This document shows positions 62,911-64,000 of a stretch of DNA of 64,000 nt, in pieces (the first letter of the stretch is position 1; every line of letters begins with the position of its first letter). Both the position numbers and the translations under genes were made by a program. The notes beneath the pieces were generated by a model, which did no database searches, had not been told where the DNA came from, and saw only the letters and a program-made list of their open reading frames with translations. The stretch is from Actinomyces sp. B33 (GTDB lineage Bacteria > Actinomycetota > Actinomycetes > Actinomycetales > Actinomycetaceae). The stretch is taken from positions 1 to 64,000 of the forward strand of contig NZ_JAMRYR010000002.1 of the NCBI RefSeq assembly GCF_028437565.1. Direction: 5' to 3'.

Positions 62911-63662
62911 CGGGAGGCCTCCTCGGCGGGGGGGACGGGGGAGGGGACGCGGGGCCGGGACAGGGCGACCCCCAGGGCGAGGAATGCCCGGATGAGGAAT
63001 ACCGCGGCTTTGAGCGGGTCGTGGGAGGGCTCGCCGCCGGCGCGCGGGCGCATCTCGACGGGCTCCTGGCGGATGACGAGGCCGCGGCGGGAGGCCAGGA
63101 CGAGGGCCTCGATGGTGTCGCCGAGGTACTCGGCGGGGTAGTCGCGGCTGAACAGGCCGATTGCGCGCCGGGTGCACAGCTTGAAGCCCGATGTCGTGTC
63201 CGTCAGCCGCGTGCCGCACACCCGCGAGAGGATGACGGACAGGACCTTCATCGCCCAGTGGCGGGGGCCCCGGACCGAGTAGTCGCCCTTGCCGGCGAAG
63301 CGGGCGCCGATGACGAGGTCGGCGCCCTCGGAGCGGGAGCGGTCGAGCAGCGCGGGGATCTCGGCGGGGTCGTGCTGGCCGTCCGCGTCGAGCTGGACCG
63401 CGTAGTCGTAGTCGTGGCGCGCGGCGTACAGGTACCCGGCGCGCATAGCGCCGCCGACTCCGAGGTTGAGGGGCAGGTCGAGGACGGCGACGCCGGCGTC
63501 GCGGGCGATCCGCGCGGTGCGGTCCGTCGACCCGTCGGAGACGACGAGGACGTCGGCGACTCCTTGGACGCTCGTCAGGACCTCCCTGAGGACGCCGGCG
63601 AGGACCTCCTCCTCGTTCCACGCGGGGATGATGACGAGGACACGCGGCATTGGCTCGGACAC
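62907..63662 (-). CDS. GT2 glycosyltransferase, polyprenyl-phosphate hexose synthase-like (second pair)
   Basis: A 251-residue GT-A enzyme with VLVIIPAWNEEEVLAGVL, the VVSDGSTDRTA loop, QLDADGQHDPAEIP for metal binding, and GARFAGKGDYSVRGPRHWAMKVLS. The GTG at 63662 has AGGAG just upstream; GTG 63674 and ATG 63650 are alternatives. It may share a transcript with the truncated gene that begins beyond the window, 30 bases upstream. Confidence 0.88.
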   Translation of the reverse strand: MSEPMPRVLVIIPAWNEEEVLAGVLREVLTSVQGVADVLVVSDGSTDRTARIARDAGVAVLDLPLNLGVGGAMRAGYLYAARHDYDYAVQLDADGQHDPAEIPALLDRSRSEGADLVIGARFAGKGDYSVRGPRHWAMKVLSVILSRVCGTRLTDTTSGFKLCTRRAIGLFSRDYPAEYLGDTIEALVLASRRGLVIRQEPVEMRPRAGGEPSHDPLKAAVFLIRAFLALGVALSRPRVPSPVPPAEEASR

Positions 63663-63692
63663 GATGCTCCTCACGACGACAACGCGTGAATC

Positions 63693-64000
63693 TTACCGCG
63701 AGGGGCGGAGATCGGGGGCGGGGCGGGGCCCGTCAGCGGGCGCCGGAACCCGAGGGGTCGTCCAGTCGAGCCGTTCGACCTCGTCGGCGGCGTCGGCACT
63801 GCGGCCGGCGAGGACGAGGAGGCACACGACGGCGACCCCGAAGGCGAGGGAGACGGCGATCCAGACCTGCATCGGCGTCACGGGGATCGGCCACCACCAT
63901 TGGAGCTGGAAGTCGAGGTCGAGCGGTTCCTCGGGGCCGACGAGCCCACGGGTGTACCGCGCGAGGAGGACGTGGAGGGTCAGGGCGTGGGCGAGGACCA
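63693..64000 (-). CDS. C-terminal part of a membrane protein, cut by the window edge
   Basis: The frame is open from 63693 to the right end, so the real gene continues outside the window. The 102 visible residues include LARYTRGLVGPEEPLDLDF, a WWWPIPVTPM turn, one strong membrane helix (MQVWIAVSLAFGVAVVCLLVLAG) and a Pro-rich tail. This style suits a multi-pass glycan or lipid protein of the same cluster, but the family cannot be named. Confidence 0.6.
   Translation of the reverse strand, partial: VLAHALTLHVLLARYTRGLVGPEEPLDLDFQLQWWWPIPVTPMQVWIAVSLAFGVAVVCLLVLAGRSADAADEVERLDWTTPRVPAPADGPRPAPDLRPSR

Overview
The window is about 64 kb of very GC-rich DNA from a high-GC Gram-positive bacterium. 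The gene content and order (FtsB/DivIC-like protein, DUF501 and Ppx in a row; fdxA-dapC; actinobacterial-type DapD; xseA-xseB; LCP proteins; a LAxTG-type surface protein) point to an actinobacterium, most likely near Actinomyces/Schaalia. The genus is an inference from style, not a database match. Genes are dense, often overlap by ATGA, and several start at or within a few bases of the predicted transcription start (-10 hexamer 6-7 bases before the start codon).

Layout. 0.6-9.3 kb: cell division (FtsB-like), DUF501, Ppx/GppA, NhaA, a tRNA with UAA anticodon, a Bax-inhibitor-like membrane protein, FKBP, MsrA, UppS, hemolysin-III-like protein and GreA. 9.5-21.3 kb: a minus-strand run xseA-xseB-PfkB kinase-AI-2E transporter, then ispH, rmuC, an AbiEi/DUF559-type protein, ychF and meso-diaminopimelate dehydrogenase. 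22-25 kb: a large sortase-type surface protein with a coiled coil and eight 15-residue repeats, then an acyltransferase. 25-38 kb: typA, fdxA, dapC, gltA, dapD, maf, a class III nucleotide cyclase, a two-component pair, purK-purE. 38-64 kb: an almost continuous cell-surface glycopolymer region: galE, two LCP ligases, two DUF2304/GT2 pairs, a three-gene set matching UDP-2,3-diacetamido-glucuronic acid synthesis, four family-4-like glycosyltransferases, two flippases, a nucleotide-sugar dehydrogenase, and a phosphocholine (lic) operon with a three-domain HTH-LicC-LicA protein, LicB and two LicD transferases. A lactate-dehydrogenase-type flavoenzyme with a DtxR-like iron box lies inside this region.

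How it fits together. The 38-64 kb region can make nucleotide sugars (galE, C6 dehydrogenase, C3 oxidoreductase, aminotransferase, acetyltransferase), assemble and flip a lipid-linked polymer (glycosyltransferases, flippases), decorate it with phosphocholine (lic genes) and attach it to the wall (LCP). Lysine/diaminopimelate synthesis is represented twice: the succinylase branch (dapD, dapC) and the one-step dehydrogenase (ddh).

Intergenic DNA is unusually rich in small repeats. Two families of short elements with terminal inverted repeats occur (four copies of a 62-64 bp family at 15-24 kb; three copies of a 76-77 bp family at 39-49 kb). Several spots carry 2-3 copies of a 16-28 base repeat at a nearly constant 59-61 base period, without any cas gene. 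The most interesting regulatory candidate is a 27-bp AT-rich palindrome sitting in the promoter of the lic operon, whose first protein carries an N-terminal winged-helix domain.
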